Assembly: GCA_958299035.1 (NCBI GenBank)
Contig: CATQJL010000112.1
Span: forward strand, 67,053,117-67,117,116
DNA: 64,000 nucleotides
Direction of reading: 5' to 3'
Source of the DNA: Cylicocyclus nassatus
Taxonomy: Eukaryota > Nematoda > Chromadorea > Rhabditida > Strongylidae
Positions 37,110 through 49,383 of this stretch are shown here, piece by piece (the stretch's first letter is position 1; the number at the start of each line of letters is the position of its first letter). Both the position numbers and the translations under genes were made by a program. The notes beneath the pieces are model-generated. The model did no database searches and was not told where the DNA came from. It worked only from the letters and a program-made list of their open reading frames with translations.

Positions 37110-38568
37110 GTATCGATCAGGCAAGAGGAAGAAGCAAGTGCAGCGCTTATCAGTAGCCAAGCATTTCCCTTTTACGGTCTGATTAATCATATCAAATAGT
37201 TAAGAATGACACCAGTCAATCAAAAAAGCATAGAATCAGTGATATCATGTTATCGGGAGATTACAATGCATTTCTTGCATTTTTTGCACATACAAATCCT
37301 CTACTTTAGACGAAAGTGATTTTTTGACATATACAAAACTCAAAGTCTGTGATTAAGTATACTTTTAAGAGCTATGTTCCGAATAGAATTAGTTGTGAGT
37401 GAACCAAGCGTCAAACTCTGCACACATATTATAATTATCAACTTCGCGCACATTATAGGCTGGGAAGGGAAGTTATGAAGTAAAAAAAACGAAAAAAAGC
37501 GAATTCTCAGTTTCTGCGTTTCTATCAAAATTAGTGTAGGTACTGTACTTCTTGCGGGATTCGCGCAGCCCTTCTATCGATTTGTATATTATTTTGCAGA
37601 AACGCATAGTATCATATTCTGCAGGTCTGCCAATGATTTCAACGGTTGCCTATGGATGTGAAGTGTTCTCAGACTACACGCTCCTTCAGGGCTAAGTTGA
37701 GAGCCGATACATAGATTGCATCCAAGCTTTCTAAAATGGTTTTGATTTGTCGTTACTAGTTTCTCTTACCGCTTCACTACTTCTACACCACTTCCTTCTC
37801 TCCTTGGTTTTACGGCAATTGGTGTTACTAGCATGTTGGTTTCCCGGTCCGCACGGTCATTTTTCGGAGCAGAGTTTTGGTGTTCTGCAGTTGTAGTTTG
37901 ATATTTGTAGCCTGGTTCACTTATTGGTTGTTACTAGCCATAGGCATCTCTAACAACTAAACCAACCTGACTCATTCGTCAGGAGCTTTATCACATCTCG
38001 TTATCTCAACGAAGCTTACCTTCCTACCTAGGGCACCCCAGATTTTGTCCATAGTGAAATGCCTTCTGGAATGATATCCACGAAAGTCCATAATGGAGGA
38101 AAATGGACTTCCAAACCCCATTTTATTCGTTCGCGGCAGGAATTGGTCGGAATCTGCCATCGCCGCGTTATCCAAGAATTTTTATCTTACCGCAATCACG
38201 AGGCAAAGCGGTGTGATGGAAATGATTCAACCCTACTTGGGCTCCCGCTTGCGAAAGAATCATACGAAAAGTCCATTTAGAATGGGGCAAAATGGGATTT
38301 ACCTCCATTTTAAATGGACTTGAAAGCTTATTTTACTCCCAGCAAGGTTACTCTGCCACTTCTAATCGGATTGCTATTCTCTAGGGTATCTTAAAAGCAG
38401 GCATAGTTTTTGTTTATGCACTTTTCCCTTCCTTCTTTACTTCAGGTCTGACTACTGGTAAGCTTAGGGAAACGATACAAATGGGAAACATCTGCTGTAA
38501 CACTTTTTTGTGGGTGAAATGTGCGGAAGTGATGCTTCAGTGAATATTATCACAACAACTCGCTATGC
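37110..38568. other. Upstream region of the mucin-like gene; no gene seen
   Basis: AT-rich and non-coding. A diffuse inverted pair occurs near 38,060-38,340 (GGAAAATGGACTTCCAAA against AAGTCCATTTAGAATGG-like words). Promoter elements could not be identified. Confidence 0.4.
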
Positions 38569-38576
38569 ATCGTTCC

Positions 38577-39303
38577 CAGGGCTCAGCACAGCTGGCACCG
38601 GGTCAAGCTGGATATCGTTTTTATGGCGGAAAGCAAAGGGGATATCGTTTCTACAGGAACCGAGGCGGAGAACTGTCGCAAAAATGACGCCGGCATGCCA
38701 CCGGCATGCCATTGGCAAGCTGTCCATCAACAAACAAAGGCGTTGTTTTCAGCCAAAACGCAATAGTATGACACCAAATTTGGTGTGTGCATGCGCGTTG
38801 GTGGACCGGAACTATGGGCCAAAAATTTATGAAAATTTATGTGAAGGAAAGCTGTGCCTAACTTTTTTCTGAATTAGCTGGCACCGTGCCAGCTGGGTGC
38901 CAGCTGAGCTGGCACCGACACTTTGCTCACATAAGTTTTCATACTTTTCTACATAAAATGTATCTACACTGTAAAAGATTACATACGGAGAAGAAACAGC
39001 TTCATAATGTTCTCTTTTCAGCGTTTTATAGCAATTTGAAAACCACTCGGCCCGCTCCGCAGTCGAAAAATCGGCTTTTTCTGCTTCTCAAGATGTGATT
39101 CGACCACTTAAAAAGCTCAGAAAGCTGTGAAAAGTTCTTTCATGAAATCAGAAATGCATGAAAACACTACTACATTTTTTTACATAATATAAAAATGATG
39201 ACGGGTTTTCAAAACAGGTCAAAAGGGAATTCGTACGAAATTTTCAATATCAAACGGGACTTCGTTTTGAAATTTCCCTGGTGCCAGCTCGTGCCGAGCC
39301 CTG
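38577..39303. mobile_element. Non-autonomous hAT element 1 with perfect 8-bp target duplication
   Basis: Terminal inverted repeats CAGGGCTCAGCACAGCTGGC and (inverted) CAGGGCTCGGCACGAGCTGG. The flanks are ATCGTTCC at 38,569-38,576 and ATCGTTCC at 39,304-39,311. Length 727 bp, no transposase. An 8-bp duplication with CAGGG ends is diagnostic of hAT elements. The 120-codon frame at 38,510-38,872 runs across its left end and is not a gene. Confidence 0.9.
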
Positions 39304-39870
39304 ATCGTTCCTAAAAGCTCAAATAGAAGCACCTAATCAAAAGCCGAGCAAAATTGCGCGAAGCAACACTCAACAATAACAAAAACCGATTTGGATCAAA
39401 AAACCGCAATAATACATAAATCAGCGAACAATGGTGTGAAGGAGAAAAAGAAACATGCGTAAATCTGAACGATTGAGGTGGTGCGCTCGAACTCGAAATC
39501 GTCCACTGAGCGGCTAGCGGGGTAAGGACGATTATAATCACAATTTGCTGCTCAGTCACCAGTACATCCGAGAAGATTAGCGCCGTTCTCGAGAAAGTCA
39601 TTCTTCTACCACGTTGTCAGAAACTCGTCTTTTAATATGAGCTGTGTGATCACTGCAAATTCTTAGTGATCCGATCCGATTAGAGTCTCTTTGTTGCGTG
39701 AAATTTTGCGACTTTGGGTGGACAAACTCACAAGGAGGGTCCCTTAAAGCCATCGTCCCACCATACTGGGGGTACCTGGTTCTGGTAATAATCCAATAGT
39801 AGAATCCCTGACTAAGCGACGACAGAAGTTTGCAGCGCGAAAGGGGGTCGAAGTCTACAAATCACCCCTC

Positions 39871-40046
39871 AAGTGGCCCGAATCTCACGGTAGGCTCGGG
39901 CGAGTGCGAGATGCATGCAAGGTAGAGACGCAGAGTCGTGGCGGGACCTGCTCTCATGACTGTGTGCGCTATACGCACTCTGGCCTTGCAAATCGATATT
40001 GCTGTGTGGGCGGCGTCCTAGCCTACCGTAAGATTCGGGCCACTTT
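39871..40046. mobile_element. Short inverted-repeat element
   Basis: AAGTGGCCCGAATCTCACGG at one end and the complement of the near-identical AGTGGCCCGAATCTTACGG at the other, about 27-bp arms, with a GC-rich non-coding interior. Confidence 0.75.
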
Positions 40047-40250
40047 CGGAGCAAATAGGCTTGATAGACCCCCTGTTTCGCTTCAAACTTCAGGTCATCG
40101 CTCAGGTAGGGATCTACTTCAACATCGCCACAAAATCCCGGTACCCATATTTTTGCCGGGACGCTGCCTTTAACTTGGGTCGGCGTCTTGAAATGAGACA
40201 CACATATTTAGAATCAGCTCGACACACTGATTCCAAAAATGCCATCCTTA

Positions 40251-40418
40251 CAGGGCTCCTAAATTGCAGAGTCGTTTGCACCAGCGGTCGCGCGACCGCG
40301 TCGCGCCCGGACATCAATGGCGCCGCCTCAATCGATAGCGCCGGCGCCGGCAAAATGCCCGGGCGCTTCGCGGTCGCGCGACCGCTGGTGCAAACGACTC
40401 TGCAATTTAAGAGCCCTG
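40251..40418. mobile_element. MITE with TA duplication, nested in the left arm
   Basis: CAGGGCTCCTAAATTGCAGA and exact complement, arms about 55 bp including GCGGTCGCGCGACCGC, GC-rich centre. TA lies on both sides (40,249-40,250; 40,419-40,420). The other arm of the host element still shows the empty site CCTTAGCTG. Confidence 0.9.
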
Positions 40419-40624
40419 TAGCTGTGAAGCGTTCGTCAAGTAAGTTACGAGGTCCTTTTCGTAACTCTTCGAAGTAATGACGTCTGTCAAGATATTTATC
40501 GGAAAGTCAACTAGCGAATCAAAAAGGAATAGCTAAATTATGGGTAGGTTACAGTCTCACTGTTTGCATAATATATCACCGATAATCCGCTTTTGAACAA
40601 TAATAAATGGAGGCAAAAGGGAAA

Positions 40625-40700
40625 AGCGTTGGCGGGAGTCGATCCACTGACATTCTCACTATGACGCTAGACACTTGCCACTTCACCAGAAGCACACCCG
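40625..40700 (-). repeat. tRNA-like sequence (possible SINE remnant)
   Basis: On the minus strand TGGTGAAGTGG (40,688-40,678) fits an A box and GGATCGACTCC (40,645-40,635) a B box with one mismatch; the starts are 43 nt apart, as in a tRNA. The would-be acceptor arms do not pair, so it is not a working tRNA. Confidence 0.5.
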
Positions 40701-41584
40701 AACTTATTGCTAGCCTTTCACCTAGTCTGCCGGCGGACGGCATAAGTCACTGTAGGACTGCTCTGTGACCATATTCATCAGTAATTTCTACATTTCCAAA
40801 AAGCAATGATCCTAGTTCGCTCGAATTGGCTCCAATCTCGGTATTATCTTCTTCACCTAACGATTTAGGATCTCCGTCAGTACCCCGCAGCGAGTAACGA
40901 AGAGGACCTCGTAACTTGCTTCAGACGAACGCCTCGCAGCTAAGGACGGAATATTTAAAATTAGCGTTCCAAGCTGATTCTAAATATACGTATACACTAA
41001 GTTAAGTGACTTCTCTTGTCAGTAGGGACAGAGCACTAGCTATAAAGTCTGGTCGATCGCAGCTGCTTCGCCCAAAATCTGATCAGAATGAAATGGGCTA
41101 ACAGCTGTTATGAGAAGTTTAGTGATTCCGGTGGTGTCCATTTACAAACGCTTACGCCTGCTAGGATCTCGCTTTCAAGACCAAGCTCTTCATTGTGGGC
41201 AGAACAATAAGAATGACCGACATAGAGACACGTGCACGTTACCAAAAGCTTGGCCATCACATCACTGAATTGCTGGAAAAGCAGGTTAGGGTTCGATACA
41301 GTAAATCAAAGTTTTGTCGCTTTTAAGAACGCTCAGCAGCGGAAAGTTGAGAGAACCGCAGAAGACTATGGTATGTATTTCGAAGCAAATTTTTTCCTAG
41401 AAGCACCAAGGATTTAAGGTTTTGTCTTTCAAAGAAATGATCAAGGTCGAAGTCCAGACAAGCTGCATACCGTTTTGGATGCGGCATAAATCGCTGACTC
41501 CGAATCGTGTTATTTTCATCTGCTAATCTGGTCTTTATCTCTCGATTCGGAACTTACTTCATGAAGATATACTTGATCACAAAC

Positions 41585-42452
41585 TTTGAGTTTTATGTGT
41601 AGACCAGTGCTTCACCTCTGCTTCGCAGAGGGTCGCACTGGCTCTACTGTCTAGGCCCTACTCATTTTCTCATAATAATGGCATTGAAACCCACCAAGCA
41701 ATGCCAAGCATCACGAATAAAATGTAAACAACTACTCATTCCGAAATTTTCATGTGAAATTGGTCATTTGGGGGGGGGGGGGTGCAAGCGGAAGGCGACA
41801 ATGCGCGCAAAATGCAAGCAGTGTAAAATCAACTTCTCTAACTTGTACAAATTTTTCCTTGTGGTATCGAGTCATGTATCTGCCCCCACCCCCTAACTTG
41901 GCGCCGTGTCAACTTTGGCCCCGAAGAGTTTTGGAACGCACAAAATTTGGGGATTGTCGCCTTCCGCACCGCACCCCGATCATTTCGCGTAGATGAAACT
42001 TCTTGCAGGAAAACAAACGCAAATTTTCATAGGTTTTTGAGCAGTAGTCACGTGAGCTAATTTTTGTGCAAAAATCTAGTCAAATGCTCTGGTGAAACCT
42101 TGGAAAATTAACCAATTAAGCAACCAATACTTTTTGGCGCCGTTTTTGTAAATAATGGACTTTTGATCACTTTTTTGGGCCTAAGTTCATGGCTTGCATA
42201 TTTACTTGCCATAAACATCCACTACTCTGCAAAAAGTGAAATTACGGACCCAATTTTGTAAGCTAAATGCAATTGGATCCATTTGACGCGGAATTTCTAA
42301 GAGATCCACTCAACGAATTTGCTTTTCCATGCCAGTAGCAAGTGCTACACAAAATTTGAGCTCAGGACATTGGCTGGAACACGGTCTACGAATTTCGTGA
42401 CAGACAGACACGCTAAAACGCGTAAACACTCTTAGCGCGTTATTATAGTAGG
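41585..42452. mobile_element. Repeat with CTCTGCTTCGCAGAGG hairpin, copy 1
   Basis: Begins GAGTTTTATGTGTAGACCAG, followed by the hairpin and CGCACTGG, and ends GACAGACAGAC...GCGCGTTATTATAGTA. A second copy lies at 56,853-57,592 in the same orientation. Internal words such as GCTCAGGACATTGGCTGGAA are shared. A poly-G tract is at 41,770. Frames of up to 80 codons are not conserved between the copies. Confidence 0.7.
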
Positions 42453-42459
42453 ATAGATT

Positions 42460-45400
42460 TTGAAATTTTGCAACAATGAAAGAACCTTAAGAAAACATTA
42501 GCGCCACGTGAAAGCTCATAGTATAACATAAGCAGCGGAAAAATCGGTTCAATTTGAAAAACCGTTATGTGCCGTACTTCTTAACCTTTTCATAATTATA
42601 CAAATACTCCAAGTTCATATTTATACAAACACTCCAAGTTCATATTTATAAAAACACCCCAAGCGAGGCAACGTTCTCGCTCACTGCTCCAAAACCTGGC
42701 AATCCTTTTAAGTAAAGCTAAGGTCTCGAAGTCTGCGATACCTTCTGAACGAACTTGGCACTCATACTTTCATTCGCGCAGGCAATTTGCCGGCAGGAGT
42801 AGCAGTTTGCTCACGCGCAAACTGCGCAAAATAATCTCGACATCGCAAGGGCACTTCATTTATCGGTAAAATTACGGACTGTACAACTAGTTCTTAAGCA
42901 ATATTTGGCTTCCACTCAGATCGCAATAGTTGTCTTATCCGGTGTAGAAAAATCCCTATAATCGTCAATGTTTTTAACCCAATCAAGCGAATTGAGCAGT
43001 AGGTACCCTCCCTTGTTTTTCAGCTTCAAAGCTTCAAGAGCTTTGCGGCCAATGCAGACTTTAGCATGGATACATCATCATATGATTCCATCACAAGATA
43101 GCCTTGCGAAAAGATGATTGTTCAATATATACCGGTATCTTCTCCGATGCGACAGAATAACGAACGCGCATGATTATAGCGGCCATGGCATACGTCGCGT
43201 GTGCAGTTTTGGCAACCCATTTTCTTACTTTTCTTGCCTTTTGTTTTTGCTCGAATCACTTTATTGCGTGTACCCTAGATTCATAGTACAACCCACGGTT
43301 TTTTTCTTAAATCGAGCAGCCCGAAAATACAAAATGATTTTGCGGTCCAGGTACCCTCCACACTACTGCGCCTTACATAAGAGGTTTATGCGGAAGAGTG
43401 AGCGTTCTGCGAGGCACAGCTACGCGTCCGGTGCTAGCATTTGAGGAAGCAGCGAAAAGGGCGCCTTGTACTTGTGAAATCATGGTATATATGATATGAT
43501 ATGATACGTTTTGGATACATGACGGGAGTACCCTGATAGTTACAGTAATACCTTCTTGTTTGAAGTTTTTACGCTCAGACTTTTGCGTGGGCTAGGGACC
43601 GATAAATTTCCCTGTTGAATTCATGAGGGCCCTATGTGACCGATGCATTACCATCGCAGACCTTTGCGGACAGTAAACCGAAATGATGTTCGAAGGTGTG
43701 CCGACTCCATGCTAAACTTGAGATTACCCCGCAACTGCAACGATTACATAGGATTTTCCAAGTTCTTGACAAAATATCTATCGAGGTTATCGTATCTAGA
43801 AACTCTTGTGCGGTTGCGTAGAAGCTTCAACCTTAGACAATGAGTTTTGCTTCCAGCTTCAACAACTGCCTTCGATCAAAGTTTGCAAAAATCATCAAAT
43901 CAGGCACAATTGTCAATGTATATCTCTTTACAACACCCCCTCAGCAGCATGCCACTGAAACAATGTACATGAACTTTAGCTGCTCATGAATTTAAAACAT
44001 TGTCTCCTTCCTGAAATTTACATGCTTAAACTTCCTTTCAACCGCAAAGGAGTTTCCAAGATATGAAAGGCAGATTCAAGCGCTCAAGATTTAACGAGAA
44101 GCTCGCGCTCTTTTAAATCCCCTTTTTTTCACAGTTTCTTCAAAGCTTTATTCCAATAAATTCAATGCAAGAAACTTTACATAATATAGTCAATGGCAAC
44201 TTGGCCAAACAGGATTAAACAAATAAATAAACAATTATTCTTCATCAAAAACCTATGGATCCTCTACTCCAGTTCCTGCGAATCGTCAGAGTATGATTCC
44301 TCCAAAACTTATGAGCTGCACTCGACCTTTGGTTGCATCCATAGTGAGGAACTTCTTTTTGTGTCCAAGTTTTGCATGGCCTAATTAGTTTAATTCTTAA
44401 AGCTTAACATTTTATAATGTAAAAGAATCCATCTCATCTACTAGTTTCCTCATTCGAATTAGCGTTGATCATAAGGAAAAAAAACTTGCGAGTTTTGCTG
44501 TAAGTCGTCTTCTCCTTTTATTGCCATATAATGACAGCAGTGCTAGAACTCATTATCACTGGACGTATATTACCCAACAAAACCGAAAGTACCCGAACAG
44601 CCTTTCGCTGTCTACGGATGTACAAGGTGCGACGAGATATGTGGCTGCTGATGATGCCAATAGGGGCACTTGGTCTTGTGAGAGCGCCAGCGTCGAATTG
44701 GGTCTGCATTAGGGCTTGGTCTTACGTCTCCTCGATTCAGATGTACAGTGTATTGCTGCAACTCCATCTAAACACACTTGAAGTATTAGAGTAATATCGA
44801 GCAGTATTCAAGTACTTGAAGGTTTTTCTGTGGGGACGGTACTACTGTGCTGACAGTATTTTGTGATATGATCAAAGAACACGTATCCGATCCTTTGGGG
44901 GTAAAAGACCTTCCACAACTTTGTCAATCGGACACCGCTGAGTCAAGAGTATTGCCCAAACCTAAGCATATTTTATAATATTGCAAATTTAGTGTTTGCA
45001 ACTCACTTTTACACCCCAAAAAGTGGTCAGCAGTTTTTCGCCATTCGTCCTGTACATTAGGGTTTTCAAAAACGCAAGTCTAGGGCGCTCCGAAATCTAC
45101 GGCCAGTCCGTGCGTTGACAACTCGAAGTATTCTCGGATATGTAAAGCAGGCCACGTCCATCATTCAACCGCTGTTCAACGAAGTTTGAAAACTGCGAAA
45201 TCCACACCTCAAACATAGACTGTGAAGACTACGCAAAGGCCACATGGAAACAAAGTGTTCTAAACGAATATAGCAAAGACATAGTTGCACGCTTTTCGGA
45301 TATAAGAGCATCACAGCGGTCATTCTCCAACCCGCTTTCCAAAACTCTTGTTGTCAAGAGAGGAAAAGGGATGGAGAACTGCCAAAATAAAAACCAGAGA

Positions 45401-45620
45401 AAAAACGTTGCCAATGGTCAAAAACTCAGAGAACTGCATCAAATCACACGAAATAGCGAGTTGGCAACAACAACAGATTTCGCAATCGCATTCACTACAG
45501 TCCCACTCAGCGGAAGCAGTGTGGTCGAGGCGAGACCGACTTGCAACTTGTAATTACGTGTAAATGCGTTAACACAGTTGGAAGGGGGAAAGAGCACAAG
45601 AAGGCACAAGCAACTAATAA
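42460..45620. other. Mostly non-coding stretch
   Basis: Apart from the 43.1-43.8 kb candidates, an 87-codon frame at 44,531-44,794 (MTAVLELIITGRILPNKTES onward) and its antisense frame are the only long ones, with no splice context. A TATGA pentamer run lies at 43,488-43,506. Confidence 0.35.
43118..43843 (+). CDS. Candidate exons, unrecognised
   Basis: Two coding-like plus-strand stretches. 43,265-43,444 ends a 108-codon frame with PTVFFLNRAARKYKMILRSR and an Arg/Ser/Tyr-rich tail. 43,643-43,843 reads RRPLRTVNRNDVRRCADSML and continues Leu/Arg-rich to a TGA. An overlapping frame at 43,171 begins with a signal-peptide-like MIIAAMAYVACAVLATHFLT. I could not join these by good splice sites and do not recognise the family. 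They may belong to one small gene or be unrelated. Confidence 0.25.
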
Positions 45621-45622
45621 GG

Positions 45623-46078
45623 GAACCGTGTCGAGTCGAAGTGGCCTTTCCAGATGAGACCCATACTGCTTTGACGAGCATTAATCGGTGATTCCAAATC
45701 TGCTTTCCAAATCTGCCAAGCGCCTCTGGACGCCGAGTCATGCTCGTTTTTCAGGTCAAAAAACTGAACGCAAAACTGAAGCAAAATCGCCCAAATTTGC
45801 TTAAATGCTCCAGTGTCAAGTATCAGAGCTGTTTATGCAATGGATACATTTAATTCAATATGCTAATACTTGACATTGCTTTATCTGAGCGCTAGAAAGA
45901 TTGTAACAATCAATTTTACCTAAATTCTGTATTCATTTTTCGTTCCGAAGAACGGTCGTAACTCGGCGTCCAAAGGCGCTTGGCAGATTTTAAAGGCAAA
46001 TTTGGAATCATCGTTTAATACCCTTCAAAGCAGTATGGGTCTCATCTGGAAAGGCCACTTCGACTCGACACGGTTTCC
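45623..46078. mobile_element. Palindromic element related to 1725-2206
   Basis: Arms start AACCGTGTCGAGTCGAAGTG and match in reverse to 46,078 through GGCCTTTCCAGATGAGACCC, TGATTCCAAAT and GCCAAGCGCCT. The interior is AT-rich, with no ORF. Confidence 0.8.
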
Positions 46079-46082
46079 TTGT

Positions 46083-46330
46083 GAGTTATTCGATTACACG
46101 AAAATGTCGAATTATCGCATAACTTTTGAAATTAAATATTCAAATGTTTGGATATATTTGAAAATCAAAAGTTTCGAATGACCGAATAATCGAGAAAATT
46201 CGAAAATGACATTCTTCGAGTAAGCGAGTGTCGAATATACTCGAAATTTTGAATTTCTTGAATAGTCGAATTCCGAATAAATTCCAAATTGAATACTTTA
46301 TCCGAAAACTCGAATATTCATTCGATTAGG
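46083..46330. repeat. TCGAA/ATTCGA-rich degenerate stretch
   Basis: About fifteen TCGAA or TTCGA words in 250 bp, in AT-rich DNA with no coding frame. It lies between the palindromic element and the first visible exon of the next gene. Confidence 0.5.
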
Positions 46331-46570
46331 TCAGAGTATACTGTATTGCTGATAAAGAGTGGTGCACACACACAAGGTGGCTGTTAATTGAGGACGACTG
46401 AGTTTTCGTTAATTTCAGGGATCAGTAAAGTGAGTGCTATTGCTGATAGGACTAAGGTGTGTTTGTCAGTTAAGTAATTGTTGCAATTTCGGCGTCCTTT
46501 CTAAGGAATCACATTGCTTCTTTCTTAGCCGTCAGCTATGAGAACGAGTAAGTCTTAATTGTTTTTCCAG

Positions 46571-47785
46571 GAAAATGATGAGGAACAGGAGGAATTCGAG
46601 AATGAGAAACATGCACACCCTGCTACAACACGCTCCAGAGGAGGTTTGCTTAGGTACAACCGTTATCTCAAAAGTTTCTTTGCTTGTGACGGTAGGCTAT
46701 TTGAGGTGGAAAGATGGTAGACAAACAATCGAAAAAGCCACAGAAGAAGAAGATTCGGGTTCCATACCGGTAAGTAAAATTTGGGCTTGCAGTTAATCGT
46801 ACAGGCTAACGCTTACCTGCCTAGGACGAAAATACTGTGCTAATGGCTACACGTATAGTGACAGTGTGGAATCAACAACATCTACTAGAAAATGCCCTTG
46901 ACAAGAAAGAAACTCGGAAAGTAACAGATTTTTTTGAAAATGCTGACCTGAAATCTAGTTACGGAAGTATGGTGAGAGTTTGAGAAAGCGACTTTCTGTA
47001 GTACAACGATAAGTTTTTACCTAAGGTCGCTAATTTGATCGAGAAAGCGGTACGAAGAGCTATTCGTCGTACGATCACAAACACCAATGAGAATTTGGGG
47101 TTCACGATAAGTGACGATGAGCGATATTTTTTGATGAAAAGATTACGTGTAAGCAAAACTTAAATTTGGTTGTGCTCTCAATAGCTCAAATCAAGGCTAG
47201 ACGCATTCTTCTCGAAATCTTGTCCAAAAATCCTAGCCTCTTACCAGCGTCGTGGGTCTCTCGGGCAGCAGCCGGAGTTGTTGAAGAAGGTAAAGTACAG
47301 GAGGAGAAGCCTAAAGGTATAACAAAAGAGTGAAAGTAGAAAAACAAAGACAAATAGGAGAAGAAACGACTAATTTAGGGCAACAACCACAATGTCGCAT
47401 AGCTCACACAAGATCGGATTATGGAATGAGAGGTACACTTGACGTTCTCATTGCTCTCTCAAACTTATGTTCAGCTCATAAAAGGAGAAATCCGCACAGG
47501 AAGGACCTTAATCAAGTGAGACCTTATGACAGAAAGGTAAGCGAATCACTTTTCTTGCTACTTCTAAATCATACGATCTAAGAAACGGACAGCTAAGTTG
47601 AAGATTCATGCTGTGGAGATAGGTGAAACGGTGCGTATATAAATGCTTTTTTTGTGTGTCAGTTGTATCAGATTTATTTAGAAAGTTCAAGAAATGAAAG
47701 CATCTAAAGAAACAGAAGATGAGGTAAGCAACAAAGTCTGATCCAAAAGAAACGTTTACAGATGCCTTTGATCCAAGGAGTCTAA
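46571..47785 (+). CDS. Intron-rich gene of unknown family, 5' end not found
   Basis: Exons 46571-46643, 46696-46769, 46825-46971, 47026-47148, 47196-47316, 47358-47536, 47583-47630, 47682-47723, 47762-47785; 831 nt, 276 residues, TAA stop, phases consistent, introns 40-60 nt with good borders. Exon 1 as listed begins inside the frame (ENDEEQEEFENEKHAHPATT), so one or more 5' exons are missing. The product is very charged: acidic N-terminus, helical middle (VWNQQHLLENALDKKETRKV; NLIEKAVRRAIRRT), ARRILLEILSKNPSLLPASW, then a basic tail (AHKRRNPHRKDLNQVRPYDR). No signal peptide in the visible part, no known motif. The segment 47,433-47,474 has GT and CAG borders and is 42 nt, so it may be an optional intron that keeps frame either way. 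Confidence 0.75.
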
Positions 47786-48637
47786 TTTTATAAAGTTTGG
47801 TAAAACAAGAGCGCTGTGTTTTGCCAGCGGATAAACACAGAGATAAAGGCTAAGCTAGCGGTCGATTTATTATGCGACAGATGCGAACCGCAAACCTTCG
47901 TCTAATTTTAACCGTCAGAGCTCGTACAACACCCGCCTCGCTTCCATAAATATTTGCCGTTTGGGGCTGACCTTTAATCAAAAACGAATATGACATTTGA
48001 GTGGTCTTTCCTGCTACACTGCTCTTCTCCTTTTCTATCTATATTGACACTAAAAGCTTCTGATTAATGCATTAGCGCAAATAATGAACTCATTTTGCAG
48101 TTTTAACGCATCTTACAAAGTTCTATGGTGAAGATAATAGCATTTCAGAAAGAAAATCTAATTCAAAAGCGGCGCATCAATAAAGCTGAGAGGGTGAAAC
48201 ATCATAAACGAAACGTCAGGTAATGTCAAATATCAATAACTCCAAGATTATTGATGTATAGAAACTTTTAGTGGCGAATCTCCAAAAGTGTCATAAATCC
48301 GGCTTTGTTTGAAAGAATAAGTATAAGGACTAATACGTAAGCTTTGCCGTTACATGTGCAACCATCAGTAGCAAGGCAACAGAGTTTCAGGCTTATTATT
48401 TAAATGGTACTTTTCATCAAATGAGAAAAAATAAAGTGATCACCGTTTTTCTGCCGATATGATAATAAAAGGTTAATGTTGAATCTGTTCTCAATACAAT
48501 CGAAAATCGTATAAATCGAATTGCGCCTACCATATCGTAAAGGTTATATTCTAACATCCATCCTTTACTTAGGTACGATACAAACTACCTGCTGTTCTCA
48601 AACTGATGTTCTGTAGCCAACACAGGGAATCAAGTTG
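47786..48637. other. 3' flank, no gene seen
   Basis: AT-rich, no frame or repeat worth calling. Confidence 0.4.
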
Positions 48638-49145
48638 TTAGCCAACGTTTCGACTTCTAGCATTCGTTTCTGTGAGGGGAAATATCGTTACCCACGCGAT
48701 GTCTCTACGGCCTGAAAACAAAAAGCCTTAATTGGTCAAAAACTTTGTCACATCACTTGTCACAAAAAACACTTCTTGATAGCACGAGGGCTAGAAGATT
48801 GAATATGTTCGTATTGATTGGAAGGTTTGCATAGCTGGCTCAAATACGGAGGTAGCTCTCTTATGATTGTAAACGATATTAAATGCAAAGATAACTGCCT
48901 TGCAATCACAAGAAATTTACCTCAGTATCTGAGCCAGCTATACCGGCCGTCACATTCAAGCTTCAATATTCGGTCATTTAGCGGTCGTCCTATCCAGAAC
49001 TTATTCTTTTGTGGTAGGCGATGTGACGAAGCTTTTGACCAAAGTCAAGCTTAGTTCCCTTTGTCAAAACTTGGAAACAGTCCACGTGGGCACCGATTGA
49101 GTCCCCAATCATGCTCTGACGGCAAGAAGTCGAAACGTTGGCTAA
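48638..49145. mobile_element. Inverted-repeat element with TTAGCCAACGTTTCGACTTCT ends
   Basis: Terminal 21-bp arms are perfect, and a second inner pair (TTGGTCAAAAACTTTGTCACATC at 48,735; GATGTGACGAAGCTTTTGACCAA at 49,019) extends the pairing. The 78-codon frame inside (48,818-49,054) is not recognised. Confidence 0.75.
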
Positions 49146-49383
49146 TGAACTTTATTCCGCTGTAAAATCAAGTTGACCTTGTGAAACATGCCGCGAATCG
49201 TCAAGATCGTACCTATCTTCTATTGCATTTCTTTTGTGAATTTTCGTAGAATCTATAGAAGAGAAGTTCCAATTTTTTGAGAAGAATCGACAAAACGGCG
49301 TTGGCGAGGTTAAAAGTTGGATATAGTATGTCAAATTGTGACGAATGTCAATGATGCCGGAATCGGCTGGAATCCCCCCAAAA

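Larger units (their letters stand above)
40195..41000. mobile_element. Older inverted-repeat element (host of nested MITE)
   Basis: Left arm 40,199-40,480 and right arm about 40,880-41,000 match in reverse: ATATTTAGAATCAGCT, GCGTTCGTC, AAGTTACGAGGTCC. The left arm is longer only because a 168-bp MITE is inserted in it. The loop holds a tRNA-like sequence. Confidence 0.8.

Noticed and set aside
40625..40700. Functional tRNA gene on the minus strand
   Set aside because: A and B boxes are present, but acceptor and anticodon stems do not pair.
46717..46769. Start codon MVDKQSKKPQKKKIRVPYR for the 46.5-kb gene
   Set aside because: This frame meets a stop in the next exon; the frame used instead continues through all later exons.
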